From FEN-1139 sp964396375 (GTDB taxonomy: Bacteria; Myxococcota_A; Polyangia; Polyangiales; Polyangiaceae), in NCBI GenBank assembly GCA_964396375.1, contig CAYNEY010000028.1, forward strand, positions 1 through 64,000: a DNA stretch of 64,000 nucleotides, given 5' to 3'. The notes beneath the pieces are model-generated. The model was not told the DNA's origin and ran no database searches. It saw nothing but the letters and a program-made list of their open reading frames with translations. Both the position numbers and the translations under genes were made by a program. Below are positions 44,999-53,877 of the stretch, piece by piece (the stretch's first letter is position 1; every line of letters begins with the position of its first letter).

Positions 44999-46299
44999 AG
45001 CACGACCACGTTGGTGAAGCGCTCCTCGAGGGTGAGACGCAGCTCGGCGTAGATGGCAGGGTTGCGCGCCGACAGGATCTGCAGGGCTGCCAAGATGGCG
45101 TTCGCGGGGTCGAGGACGGTGAGGACCGGCACGGCGCTCGGTGCCCTGAGGCATGACCAGACGTCGTCCGGGAAGCTCTGAGCGCTGGCAGGCACCGTGA
45201 TCACGGGGAGCGTGGACGAGGCCGAAAGAATGGGACCGGCACCGTTGCTGCGACCGATGTAGGCGACCACCACGCTGTCGGGATGCTGCTGGACGAGCTC
45301 GGCGAAGCGCAGGCTGGCGGCGATGGGTTGTTTGTGTGCCGAGCAGGTGACCTGCAGCGCAAGGTCACTGAAGCGCCCCAGCGCCTTCTCGAAGGGTTCG
45401 AAGTTGTCCGTTGGAGAGCCACGCCAGAGGATGATGCGCTGCTTGGGTACGCGAAATTGGGCGGTCAAGTCGGCCACGCGGCGGTAAGTGGAAGCCACGG
45501 CGTCAAGGCTCCCCCCATCCCGGTAGAGCTGCTTGTCGATATAGCGATCGTCCTCGACCACACGCCAGGAATCGTTGTCGATCACATCGGCCAAGAGGAG
45601 GTTGCCCGCGCTGTCGAGGCCAAACTCGATCTTCATGTCGGCTAGCCGCTTTCCCTCCAGCTGCCAGGCCTTCTCGAGCACCAAGAAGCAGCGGCGCGCC
45701 GTCGACTCCATGCGTGGGAACTGCTCCGCTTCGTTGGCCGTGGAGTAGACCGCCTCGACCGGAAGGGTGAGGAACGGCGCCGCGAAGGGAGCTCCCGGGG
45801 CGAAGAGTTCGAACGAGTGCCCGTCCTCGGAGAGTCGCATCAGCGGGTCGTCGCACGGAAGCTCGTGGCCCTTGAAGATGCGTCCGCTGGTCTTCAGGTA
45901 GTACTCCACGATCAATCGGGGGAAGAGCTGTCCCTTCTTCACGTGTGGGTTGCGTTTGAGGTAGGAGCCATGCGCCTCGCGTCGAGTCACCACTTCGTAG
46001 GGGAGCATCCGGCAGTTCTTGGCTCGGAAGATGGTCTCACCGAGCTGCTCCAAGAATGCCACCTGGACCCCGCATTCGAGCAACAAACGAAACACGTTGC
46101 AGGTGGTGCGCGTAGCGAGCGCCCCTTTGTTGGAAAGGAGGTCGTGCTTCGCCCCATCACCAGCGGTGATGTCATCCTTGGAGACGACGATCACCTGGTC
46201 GGGCTGAGCGGGGTCGCGGTACACTCGCTTGGTCTTGCCCTCGGTGAGGAGGTAGCTGAGATCGGGGACGGTGGCTGCTTGGGATGGGTTGCGGTCCAT
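44995..46299 (-). CDS. SAICAR synthetase-AIR carboxylase fusion (PAICS-type PurC-PurE)
   Basis: This 434-aa bifunctional purine-synthesis protein has two domains. Residues about 15-270 are a SAICAR synthetase with LTEGKTKRVY, SKDDITAGDGAKHD and DMKIEFGLDSAGNLLLADVI. Residues about 285-434 are a PurE-type domain (WRGSPTDNFEPFEKALGRF, CSAHKQP, YIGRSNGAGPILSASSTLPV, DDVWSCLRAPSAVPV). The wording GRSNG-GP and DVWS-LR-PS matches the class II AIR carboxylase half of animal PAICS, in the same domain order. Bacterial purC and purE are usually separate, with a class I PurE and PurK; no purK is here. RBS AAGGAG precedes the ATG. Confidence 0.88.
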   Translation of the reverse strand: MDRNPSQAATVPDLSYLLTEGKTKRVYRDPAQPDQVIVVSKDDITAGDGAKHDLLSNKGALATRTTCNVFRLLLECGVQVAFLEQLGETIFRAKNCRMLPYEVVTRREAHGSYLKRNPHVKKGQLFPRLIVEYYLKTSGRIFKGHELPCDDPLMRLSEDGHSFELFAPGAPFAAPFLTLPVEAVYSTANEAEQFPRMESTARRCFLVLEKAWQLEGKRLADMKIEFGLDSAGNLLLADVIDNDSWRVVEDDRYIDKQLYRDGGSLDAVASTYRRVADLTAQFRVPKQRIILWRGSPTDNFEPFEKALGRFSDLALQVTCSAHKQPIAASLRFAELVQQHPDSVVVAYIGRSNGAGPILSASSTLPVITVPASAQSFPDDVWSCLRAPSAVPVLTVLDPANAILAALQILSARNPAIYAELRLTLEERFTNVVVL

Positions 46300-46445
46300 G
46301 ACGGCGCTCCTTCAGACCCTCGGGTTGAGGGCCAGAGTGTCGTAAGAGGCGCTCTTAGCCGCTCCGCCGTGGCCCGTCAAAGGCCAGCGCTGCCGAGTGC
46401 AGAATACGGCGGCTCGACAGCCGGGCGTGCTGTGGCCGGGAGCCG

Positions 46446-47390
46446 CTAGGCCTTTCCAGGATTCGAGCAGCAGCGAAATCCCTGGGCGTAGTAGGCGGTG
46501 GTCTCGTCGTGACTGGTCGTGGCCGGCCGGCACCGATTCCGAGCTCCCGACACCCAGTGCCCCCCCTTGAACACCGACTGGAAGGGCTTGCCGAGCCGAG
46601 TCACGTTCACGGCCCACTCGTCCACGTTCCCGCCCATGTCCATCACGCCATAACCGGAGCGACAGCGTGGCATCGAGCCAGAGGGGACGCGCTTCGAGAG
46701 GCGGTCGATCTCGGCTTGTTTCTCGCTTGCGGTGGCACGCTTGCTAAAGAGCAAGGCATCATTCGGCTCCAGCCACAGATGATCGATGTTGCACGCGGTG
46801 CGATCGCGCACATAGCCGTAGGTGAAGGGGCTGCGCTCCGGTCCCTCACAGGCCATCGTCCACTCGTCGTCACCGCAGAGCCGCTTGTTCTGGGCTTCAC
46901 AGAGCTGCCGCGCCTCGTACCAGGTCACCATCACGACGGCGATCGCTCCGTCCTGATTTGGGTACTCGTACTCGTCGATGCAGAAGTGCCGTGGCTCTTC
47001 CCTCCCGGCGCAGTCGGCGTAGCCCTCCTGGTAGGCGTCGCAATAGAAGGGCATCGGCTCGTCGGTGGGCTGGTTCAGGTGGGTGCGCCCGCCCTTGACG
47101 CAGCGGTGCACCACATTGGTGCAGTACTGGCCCTTGACCTCGAGCATGCGCTCTGGGCAAGGCGTGGTGGGCAGAGGCAGTGCCGTCACTGGTTCCTTGC
47201 GCGTGGGCGTGACGAAGGTGACCGGCGGCGGCGGCGGCGGCTCGGGCTGCTCCAGCGTGGTGTCCACGGTGCTGCGGACGACGCCGTTGCGCGAGCTGCT
47301 CGCTCCCCCAGATTCCTCGTCATCACCCTCCAGATCGGCGAACTCGCAACCGGCGAGGCCGAGTAGCAGGAGCGAGGCCATCCACTTCAC
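46446..47390 (-). CDS. Lipoprotein with FGE/SUMF1-type domain
   Basis: This 314-aa lipoprotein starts at GTG 47390, with GGAGGGG upstream. Lipobox LGLAGC ends at Cys15. A Pro-rich linker (PEPPPPPPVTFVTP) leads to a C-terminal formylglycine-generating-enzyme-like fold. Its signatures are FCIDEYEYPNQDG, VTWYEARQLCEAQNKRLCGD, DEWTMACEG, GGNVDEWAVN, KGGHW and QGFRCC. The fold is used both in enzymes and as a non-catalytic binding module in myxobacterial surface proteins. I cannot assign the copper-binding Cys pair of true FGE. It is coupled to the upstream membrane-protein gene by a GTGA overlap. Confidence 0.82.
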   Translation of the reverse strand: MKWMASLLLLGLAGCEFADLEGDDEESGGASSSRNGVVRSTVDTTLEQPEPPPPPPVTFVTPTRKEPVTALPLPTTPCPERMLEVKGQYCTNVVHRCVKGGRTHLNQPTDEPMPFYCDAYQEGYADCAGREEPRHFCIDEYEYPNQDGAIAVVMVTWYEARQLCEAQNKRLCGDDEWTMACEGPERSPFTYGYVRDRTACNIDHLWLEPNDALLFSKRATASEKQAEIDRLSKRVPSGSMPRCRSGYGVMDMGGNVDEWAVNVTRLGKPFQSVFKGGHWVSGARNRCRPATTSHDETTAYYAQGFRCCSNPGKA

Positions 47391-48225
47391 GAGACCCCTC
47401 CCCGCCCGCGTCGCTCGGCCAACCACACGGCCCCGAGCAGAAGGAGGTGCAGCGCGGCCCCGAAAGCCAGCGGCAGTGTCAGGTTGCGGTGCACGCGCAT
47501 CACGCACACCGGAGTCTCGTCGTGACCGAGCACGGCATGCTGTCCCGCCCACTCCGGATCGAAGGGAAGCGTGGTCTCCGTACCGCCGATCTCGAGCTCG
47601 GCCGTGGGGACCCGCCCTGAGCTACGAGAGCCGTTCGGTCCCCGGCTGCGCCAGCGCAACGTTCGATCGCGTTCGCGGTGGGGACGGTCGGCTTCCAGGA
47701 CGATTCGCTCGGTTCCGCGCCGGACAATCACTCCCTTGGAGGCGAGTTCGGCGCGCGCGATCGAGAGATCATAGGGGGCACACTGCGAAGCCCAGTATCG
47801 ACGCCGCCCCACCTTGATTTGGGAGGTCTTTCCGTTCGCCTTTCGCTCGAGCCAGATCTGAGTGCGCTTCGGAGGAGTAGCCTCGCGGTCACCGGGCTCG
47901 ATGCGCAGAACCCGGTAGCTCTCGCCGTGGATTTCGGTGGGTGTCTCTCCCACGACGTACTCCTCGGGAAGCGGGCGGACGATCCAGGCCACGAAGACCG
48001 CCGAGACCACAGTGAGCGCGAGCTGGGTCACCGTGAGCACGAACGCGAGGGTTCGTCGTCGCGCACGCTCGAACCTGGCAGCTCGGGCGATGAGGTGAAC
48101 CACGAGCAGCCCGTGCAGCACGAGCAAGACCGTCACCACCGCGCCGTGCCACCGGGGTGCGGACCAGTCATTGTAGAGCCGGAACCGGTAGAGCTCGGGG
48201 AATCTGAGATAGACGTAGCTTCCGA
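47387..48225 (-). CDS. Membrane protein, N-terminus lost in a gap
   Basis: About 279 C-terminal residues are readable up to the N run at 48226. There are two membrane helices near the visible N-terminus (VVTVLLVLHGLLVVHLIARA and FVLTVTQLALTVVSAVFVAW) and one at the C-terminus (LTLPLAFGAALHLLLLGAVW). Between them lies a soluble domain rich in Arg with paired beta-strand segments (EEYVVGETPTEIHG...SYRVLRIEPGD). The family is not recognised. The readable frame beyond the gap looks non-coding, so the true start is missing. It is coupled to the FGE-domain lipoprotein, suggesting one transcript. Confidence 0.6.
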
Positions 48226-48235
48226 NNNNNNNNNN
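48226..48235. other. Assembly gap of 10 N
   Basis: A short N run that breaks the minus-strand membrane protein gene. The sequence just right of it (aaaggggacacgatggttcg) does not continue that gene convincingly, so this may be a contig join rather than ten unread bases. Confidence 0.95.
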
Positions 48236-48416
48236 AAAGGGGACACGATGGTTCGAAGGGTGCCGTGGCGGAGGGGGGGGCTCATGGAGGATGCCGAACG
48301 TTCGTTCCTGGCGGTGCCCGTCAAGGATATTTTCATCCTCGCGAAGCACAAGGACAAATGGCACGCTGCTTGCTGGACGGGCCAGGAGAGAGTACCCGAT
48401 CGGACGAGGGGAGCGC

Positions 48417-49322
48417 ATGGTCATGAGATCCCAACGCAGTCTTTGGCTGGCCTTCGGCATCGCTTCGGCCTGCGCCTGTGCGGGCTCGGACCACGAGAAT
48501 GGGGAGAACACCGGGGGCGGCGGGGCAGCCGGCTCGGACCAGCTTGCCCTTGGAGGTGGCTCGGGCAGCGAGGGGGAAGGGGGAGCCACCGATGGCACGG
48601 CAGGGCGCTCCGATCAGGTGTCCGGCGGTGGTGGCAGCGCAGGCGCAGCGGGGATGGGGCAGGGTGGTCAGAGCCTCGACGCGTGCCTGCTCGCCGAAAC
48701 CGCGCTCGAGGGTACCGCTTGCCCTGGTCCCGACGTGGTGTGCGGTGAGTGCGAAGACCCTTGCCTGCCTTGCGTGTTGATGATGTGCACCTCGGAGATC
48801 TGGGTACGGTTCGAGGTGGAGCCCAATCCGGAGAGTTGCGGTGAAGGCGGCGCAGGCGGAGCCGGTGAAGGAGGCACAGGCGGAGTCGGTGAAGGCGGTC
48901 AGGCCGGGGAGGCCGGGAGCAGCGCGGGGACGGGTGGTTACGAGGGTGGCGGGTGCAGCTACCGCGATGTCATGGGACAAGGGACCGTTTCCAGCATCGA
49001 GGAAGCGTCGGCCTCGGATGGGACGCTCTGCGCGGGAACGGGCATGCTGGTGGGCTACGAATTCGCGCCCGACGACCCGAGCCTTTCGCCCGAGGACTAC
49101 GCCGTGTCCGGGCTGGGCTACGACCCTGTCCGGTTCCAGCGGTTGCGCATTCCTGATGCCGCCCAGTCTCTGCCGCCGCTCGCCTGCCTCACGCAGGCGG
49201 GTGTGGTGATTGGTACCACTTTTCCGGTGCTCAGGCGGTTGATCGTGACCGGAACCTGCTCTCCGGCGATGGACAGCATCGACCCTTCTCCTCTCGAAAC
49301 TTGCGTCGGGATGTGCCAGTAG
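48417..49322 (+). CDS. Gly-rich lipoprotein with Cys-rich domain
   Basis: This 301-aa lipoprotein has lipobox-like ASACACAGS near residues 17-23. Two long Gly/Ala/Ser/Glu linkers (about 28-78 and 140-175) flank a short Cys cluster (CPGPDVVCGECEDPCLPC). A C-terminal domain of about 125 aa contains QTAGVVIGTTF-like strands and paired Cys (CVGMC end). The family is not recognised. GAGGGGAG precedes the ATG. The gene ends 15 bp before the GH127 gene, so the two may share a transcript. The region 48236-48416 upstream shows nothing I can identify. Confidence 0.72.
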   Translation: MVMRSQRSLWLAFGIASACACAGSDHENGENTGGGGAAGSDQLALGGGSGSEGEGGATDGTAGRSDQVSGGGGSAGAAGMGQGGQSLDACLLAETALEGTACPGPDVVCGECEDPCLPCVLMMCTSEIWVRFEVEPNPESCGEGGAGGAGEGGTGGVGEGGQAGEAGSSAGTGGYEGGGCSYRDVMGQGTVSSIEEASASDGTLCAGTGMLVGYEFAPDDPSLSPEDYAVSGLGYDPVRFQRLRIPDAAQSLPPLACLTQAGVVIGTTFPVLRRLIVTGTCSPAMDSIDPSPLETCVGMCQ

Positions 49323-49337
49323 TGGCACACCTCCGGC

Positions 49338-51752
49338 ATGACGCACCACTATCCCCGCACTCTCCCGCCCCTCGAGTCCGTACGCATCCTAGGTAGATTC
49401 TGGACGGCGCGCCTCGCGACGAACCGGGACAGTACCATCCCACATGGCCTGCGCCTCGCAGTGGAGTCGGGTCGGGTCGGCAATTTCGAGCGTGCCGCCG
49501 CGGTACTCGAAGGGCGCTCCGTCGCAGATCGGACTTGTCCCGGGTATCCCTTCGACGACACCGACGTCTACAAGCTCATCGAAGCTGCGGTGCAGGTTCT
49601 CGCCCAGGCTCCCGACCCCGCGCTCGAGGCTCGCATCGAGGAGTGGGTAGGGCTCATTGCCCGGGCGCAGGAACCGGACGGGTATCTGTTCACGGCGCGA
49701 ACCATCGGCACCGAGCCGCCGCACCCTTGGATCGGCTCCGAGCGGTTCGAACGCGAGACGGAGCTGAGCCATGAACTCTACAATCTGGCGCACCTGTTCG
49801 AGGCCGCCGTCGCGCATTTCTGTGTCACAGGAAGGCGCTCGCTGCTGCTGGTGGCCGTGCGCGCGGCCGATCTCTTGGTTGCGACCTTTGGTCCCGGACG
49901 ACGGGTGCTCTTCCCTGGACACCAGAACATCGAGGCCGCGCTGGTTCTGCTCGCTCGCGTGACCGGCCGCGATGACTACGCGGCGCTCGCCGAGTTCTTC
50001 CTGGATTGTCGTGGCCCGTCGGAGCGGCTGCCGAGCGCCGGGGAGACGTACAACCAGTCGCAGGTGCCGGTGCTCATGCAGACCGAGGCGCTCGGACACG
50101 CGGTGCGGATGGTGTACATGTTGAGCGGCATGGTGGATGTGTGCGTAGCCTTGGAGCGTGACCACTACCGACCGGTGCTGAGGCGACTATTCTCTGACAT
50201 CGTGAGTCACAAGCTCTACATCACGGGTGGTGTGGGGGCGCTGCACATGGGTGAGGCCTTTGGGCCGCGCGACCACCTCCCGAACCTGACGGCCTACAAT
50301 GAGACCTGTGCGGCCATCGGTCTCGCTCAGTTCTGTCAGCGGATGTTCTTGATGACTGGCGACGGCACGACGATGGATGTGTTCGAGCGGGCGCTCTACA
50401 ATGGGATTCTGTCGGGTTGTTCGCTCTCGGGAACGCGCTTCTTCTACCCCAACCCTCTGGAGTCGTTCGGGGAGTACGAGCGCAGGCCCTGGTTTGGCTG
50501 CGCCTGCTGCCCGCCGAACCTGGCTCGTTTCCTGGCTGCTCTGCCCGGCGCAGCTTACGCAGTCTACGGACAGCGCGTGTATGTCAATCTCTACGGGGAG
50601 GGGACGGCCGAGTTGACCCTCGGGGATGGGCAATGCGCGCGTCTCTCCCAGACCACGGACTACCCGTGGGATGGCTTGGTGCGCATTCGGGTGGAGGCCC
50701 CCGCGTGTGGTCGAGTCGAGATCGCGCTGCGCATTCCAGGTTGGGCGCGTGGAGAGCCCGTGCCAAGTGATCTGTACCGTTTTGACGACGAGAGTGTCGA
50801 TGAGGTGCAGCTCTCGGTCAATAGGGAACCGGTACCGCTCCTGCTCGAGTCGGGATACGCCGTCATCGCACGGGAGTGGGTCTCGGGCGACACCGTCGAG
50901 CTTACACTGCCGATGCCGGTCCGACAGGTGTCGGCTCACCCGCGCGTTGCCGAGGACCGCGGGAAGGTGGCCCTGACGCGGGGACCGATCGTGTACGCCC
51001 TCGAGGGTGTGGACCAAGCCACAGGGGAGGTGTTGAACTTGGTTCTGGATCGCAGTGCCCCGATTCAGTCCGGGTTTCGACAGGAGATGCTCGGTGGAGT
51101 CGTCGCCTTGTGTGGTCGCGCGGTCAAGCTCCAACGTGAGCCGGAGGGCGAGGTGAGCCGTGTTCCCGTGGAGTTCCTGGCCATCCCCTATTTCGCTTGG
51201 GCGAACCGAGGCCGGTCCGAGATGATGGTGTGGCTTCCGATCGACGAGAGGTGGGCCTGGGTTCGGCCGTCGCCGACCCTGGCCTCGCGAGCCGAAGTCT
51301 CCATCTCCGGTGGTGATTGTCCACGCGCCGCCAACGACCAGATCGTCCCAAGCTCATCACGCGATGAGTCGCACAAGCGAGTGCGGCTCGAGCCTGGAGA
51401 GGACAAGTCGAGCTTCATCGAGTACCGATTCGCGGCACCAGCCCGGGTCACCCGAACACGCGTCTATTGGTTCGTTGCAGACGACTGGCGTCACGAGGCA
51501 CCGCCGCAGCGACTGGTGCTCACGGCATGGTCGGGCTCCGAGTGGCGAGTGGTCACCGAGCTCGATCTGTCTGAGGTCGAACTCGACCGCTTCCAGGAAT
51601 TGCCGATGGAGCCGGTCACGACCACGGCGCTGCGCCTGACTTGCGTGCCGCGGGAAGGCCACGCGGTGGGGCTGCTCGAGTGGGAAGTCGATGGTGAGAC
51701 CTTGGGCGAGGCGCCTCTGCTCAGTCAGGGTGTGAAAAATCTCACTGGCTAA
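49338..51752 (+). CDS. GH127-type beta-L-arabinofuranosidase (DUF1680)
   Basis: This 804-aa glycoside hydrolase removes beta-linked L-arabinofuranose residues. The (alpha/alpha)6 barrel opens with ILGRFWTARLATNRDSTIP. The unusual catalytic centre is visible: Glu and Cys in AYNETCAAIG and the adjacent Cys pair in WFGCACCPPNLAR. By analogy with HypBA1 these coordinate zinc and provide a Cys nucleophile. GGVGALHMGEAFG and the beta-sandwich C-terminal half (TRGPIVYALEGVD) also match. There is no signal peptide, so it probably acts in the cytoplasm on imported oligosaccharides, unlike its secreted neighbours. Confidence 0.9.
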   Translation: MTHHYPRTLPPLESVRILGRFWTARLATNRDSTIPHGLRLAVESGRVGNFERAAAVLEGRSVADRTCPGYPFDDTDVYKLIEAAVQVLAQAPDPALEARIEEWVGLIARAQEPDGYLFTARTIGTEPPHPWIGSERFERETELSHELYNLAHLFEAAVAHFCVTGRRSLLLVAVRAADLLVATFGPGRRVLFPGHQNIEAALVLLARVTGRDDYAALAEFFLDCRGPSERLPSAGETYNQSQVPVLMQTEALGHAVRMVYMLSGMVDVCVALERDHYRPVLRRLFSDIVSHKLYITGGVGALHMGEAFGPRDHLPNLTAYNETCAAIGLAQFCQRMFLMTGDGTTMDVFERALYNGILSGCSLSGTRFFYPNPLESFGEYERRPWFGCACCPPNLARFLAALPGAAYAVYGQRVYVNLYGEGTAELTLGDGQCARLSQTTDYPWDGLVRIRVEAPACGRVEIALRIPGWARGEPVPSDLYRFDDESVDEVQLSVNREPVPLLLESGYAVIAREWVSGDTVELTLPMPVRQVSAHPRVAEDRGKVALTRGPIVYALEGVDQATGEVLNLVLDRSAPIQSGFRQEMLGGVVALCGRAVKLQREPEGEVSRVPVEFLAIPYFAWANRGRSEMMVWLPIDERWAWVRPSPTLASRAEVSISGGDCPRAANDQIVPSSSRDESHKRVRLEPGEDKSSFIEYRFAAPARVTRTRVYWFVADDWRHEAPPQRLVLTAWSGSEWRVVTELDLSEVELDRFQELPMEPVTTTALRLTCVPREGHAVGLLEWEVDGETLGEAPLLSQGVKNLTG

Positions 51753-51891
51753 GCGTGGCGATAGTTGCCGAATGAGGCGATCCGATCACGCGCGGGTGGG
51801 AATGTGTGATGTGCGAACGCGAGGCCCGTGCACGACACGGTGCGCGCTGGACCGCCGCATCCCTCTCCCAGAGATCACCCGAGAAAATCCG

Positions 51892-53808
51892 ATGAACAGC
51901 CGTCCCATGTTCCTCACCCTCACGCTCCCGCTCCTTCTGGCTGGCTGCTCCAGCAGCGATGACGGAGCGCCCTCCGAGACGGAGACCTCTGCCGGCGCTG
52001 GTGGCGCCTCGGTCTCGGCCACCGGCGGAGCCGCCGCGAGCGCGAGCGGCGGCGCGACCCCAGCTGTGGGCGGCGCGACGGGTTCCGGAGGGAGTGCTTC
52101 GTTCGGAGGAGGTGGTACGGGTGGTATCGGTGTTGGCGGCATGAGTACCGGTGGCGCCGGCCTAGGCGGTATGGGCCGAGGAGGCGCGGGGTTCGGCGGG
52201 GCTGGCCTGGGCGGCGCGGGCCTGGGCGGCGAGGGGCCGGCCGGGGGCAGCCCGAGCGGAGGTGCCGGAGATGTGGGCGGCGCCGGCGGCAACGGCGGGA
52301 CCAACGAGTCCGGCGCCGGCGGCAGCCCCGGTTCGAGCTGCGTTCCTGGTGTGGATTCCGGTGACGCGTGCGATCCCGCCGTCGACACGGAGCTCTGCGT
52401 CCGGAGCACGCGCACCTGCGTGTGTGAGCCGGGTCAGAGCACCTGGGCTTGTACTGCGAGCGGCGGCGAGGGGGGCGACTCGGGACTGGGAGGAGCCACG
52501 GGCTCGGGTGGCAGCGGCCTGGGAGGGAGCACCCAGGCGAGCGGCGGTTCAACTGGAACGGAGACGGGTGGGAGCACCGGGACGGAGACGGGTGGGAGCA
52601 CCGGGACAGAGACGGGTGGGAGCACCGGGACAGAGACGGGCGGCAGTTCGGGCTCGACCTTCGTCGAGGACGAAGGCACCGACTGCGTGGTGGCTGATCT
52701 CCCCTCGGCCGACGCGCTTTCGTCCAGCGACAAGCTGCCCGATCCCTTCCTCTCCTTGGATGGCCAGCGGATCGCCACCCGCGCCGATTGGCGGTGCCGG
52801 CGTGCCGAGATCAAAAAGCAGGCGGAGACCTACATCTATGGAGCCAAGCCGCCGCGGCCTGCCAGCGTCACGGGTACGGTGACCAACGACAGCATCACCG
52901 TGGAGGTGTCGGAGAACGGACGGAGCACGCAGTTCTCGGTGAGCGTCGAGCTTCCCCAGACCGGTTCGGCGCCCTACCCGGCCATTGCCGGACTCACCAG
53001 CGGCTTCTTCGGGTTCCCGCTGGACACGGGCATCGTGAAGGGGGAAGGAGTGGCGGTCATCAACTACGATCCGTACGTGATCGGCAGTGAGTCTGGCTCC
53101 CGCGCCAATAAGCAGGGAGCCTTCTACGACATCTATGGGGCCAACAGCACCGCCGGGCTGCTGGTGGCGTGGTCTTGGGGCATCAGTCGGATCATCGACG
53201 TGATTGAGGATTTCGGCGGCGAGATCCTCCGCGCCGACGCGATCGGCGTGTCGGGGTGCTCGCGGTTTGGGAAAGGCGCCTTCACCATCGGTGCCTTCGA
53301 TCAGCGCATCGCGCTCACCATGCCGATCGAGTCGGGGACCGGTGGCGTGCCGATTTGGCGCGGGATCGCCGGTGAGGGGGCGCAATCGGCCAGCAGCGCC
53401 TATGGAGAGACGTACTGGTTGGGCGACGCCTTCGGCAGCTTCACGGGCAGTGTGGGTCGGCTCCCGATCGACACCCACGAGGTGGTGGCGATGGTCGCGC
53501 CGCGCGGCCTCTACATCATGGATAACCCCCACATCGCCAACTTGGGGCCTCGCTCGGCGCATGTGGGAGCGCTCGGCGGGGCCGAGGTGTACGCGGCGCT
53601 CGGGGCCAGCGACAACATCTCGTACATCTCGGCGGTGGCCGATGGCGGTCACTGTGGACAGCGCCCGGAGTGGGCGGAGCCGCTGCGGGAGAATATCCGG
53701 AAGTTCTTGACTCAGACGGGCTCGGCTGCCGGAAGGATCGCCGCAGCGGGCAACGCAACCGGCAACCTCGCGGATTGGCGGACCTGGACCACGCCAACCT
53801 TGCCCTGA
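51892..53808 (+). CDS. CE15 glucuronoyl methylesterase lipoprotein
   Basis: This 638-aa lipoprotein has lipobox LLLAGC (Cys19), a very long Gly/Ala/Ser linker (about 25-150), a small Cys motif (CVPGVDSGDACDPAV) and a second linker made of Thr-Glu-Thr-Gly-Gly repeats. The C-terminal alpha/beta-hydrolase domain (about 265-638) carries the CE15 nucleophile motif GVSGCSRFGKGAF, acidic PIESGTGG and the His motif DGGHCGQRPEWAE. The family cleaves the ester between lignin and 4-O-methylglucuronoxylan, exposing hemicellulose. It is convergent with the GH6 gene, with a strong hairpin between them. Confidence 0.92.
   Translation: MNSRPMFLTLTLPLLLAGCSSSDDGAPSETETSAGAGGASVSATGGAAASASGGATPAVGGATGSGGSASFGGGGTGGIGVGGMSTGGAGLGGMGRGGAGFGGAGLGGAGLGGEGPAGGSPSGGAGDVGGAGGNGGTNESGAGGSPGSSCVPGVDSGDACDPAVDTELCVRSTRTCVCEPGQSTWACTASGGEGGDSGLGGATGSGGSGLGGSTQASGGSTGTETGGSTGTETGGSTGTETGGSTGTETGGSSGSTFVEDEGTDCVVADLPSADALSSSDKLPDPFLSLDGQRIATRADWRCRRAEIKKQAETYIYGAKPPRPASVTGTVTNDSITVEVSENGRSTQFSVSVELPQTGSAPYPAIAGLTSGFFGFPLDTGIVKGEGVAVINYDPYVIGSESGSRANKQGAFYDIYGANSTAGLLVAWSWGISRIIDVIEDFGGEILRADAIGVSGCSRFGKGAFTIGAFDQRIALTMPIESGTGGVPIWRGIAGEGAQSASSAYGETYWLGDAFGSFTGSVGRLPIDTHEVVAMVAPRGLYIMDNPHIANLGPRSAHVGALGGAEVYAALGASDNISYISAVADGGHCGQRPEWAEPLRENIRKFLTQTGSAAGRIAAAGNATGNLADWRTWTTPTLP
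52555..52650. repeat. 24-bp coding tandem repeat, four units
   Basis: Four consecutive 24-bp units (gggacggagacgggtgggagcacc type, last unit diverged) encode G-T-E-T-G-G-S-T in the second linker of the CE15 lipoprotein. The period is a multiple of three. Confidence 0.92.
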
Positions 53809-53830
53809 GCTACCTTCTGCGAGGAACGAC

Positions 53831-53860
53831 GCGGAGCTCTCGGGGCTACGAGAGCTCCGC
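53831..53860. terminator. 12-bp perfect hairpin between convergent CE15 and GH6 genes
   Basis: GCGGAGCTCTCG (53831-53842) pairs exactly with CGAGAGCTCCGC (53849-53860) across a 6-nt loop. It sits between stops at 53808 and 53878 and so could terminate both transcripts. There is no T-tract. Confidence 0.72.
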
Positions 53861-53877
53861 GCTCTGAAGCCGTGGGC

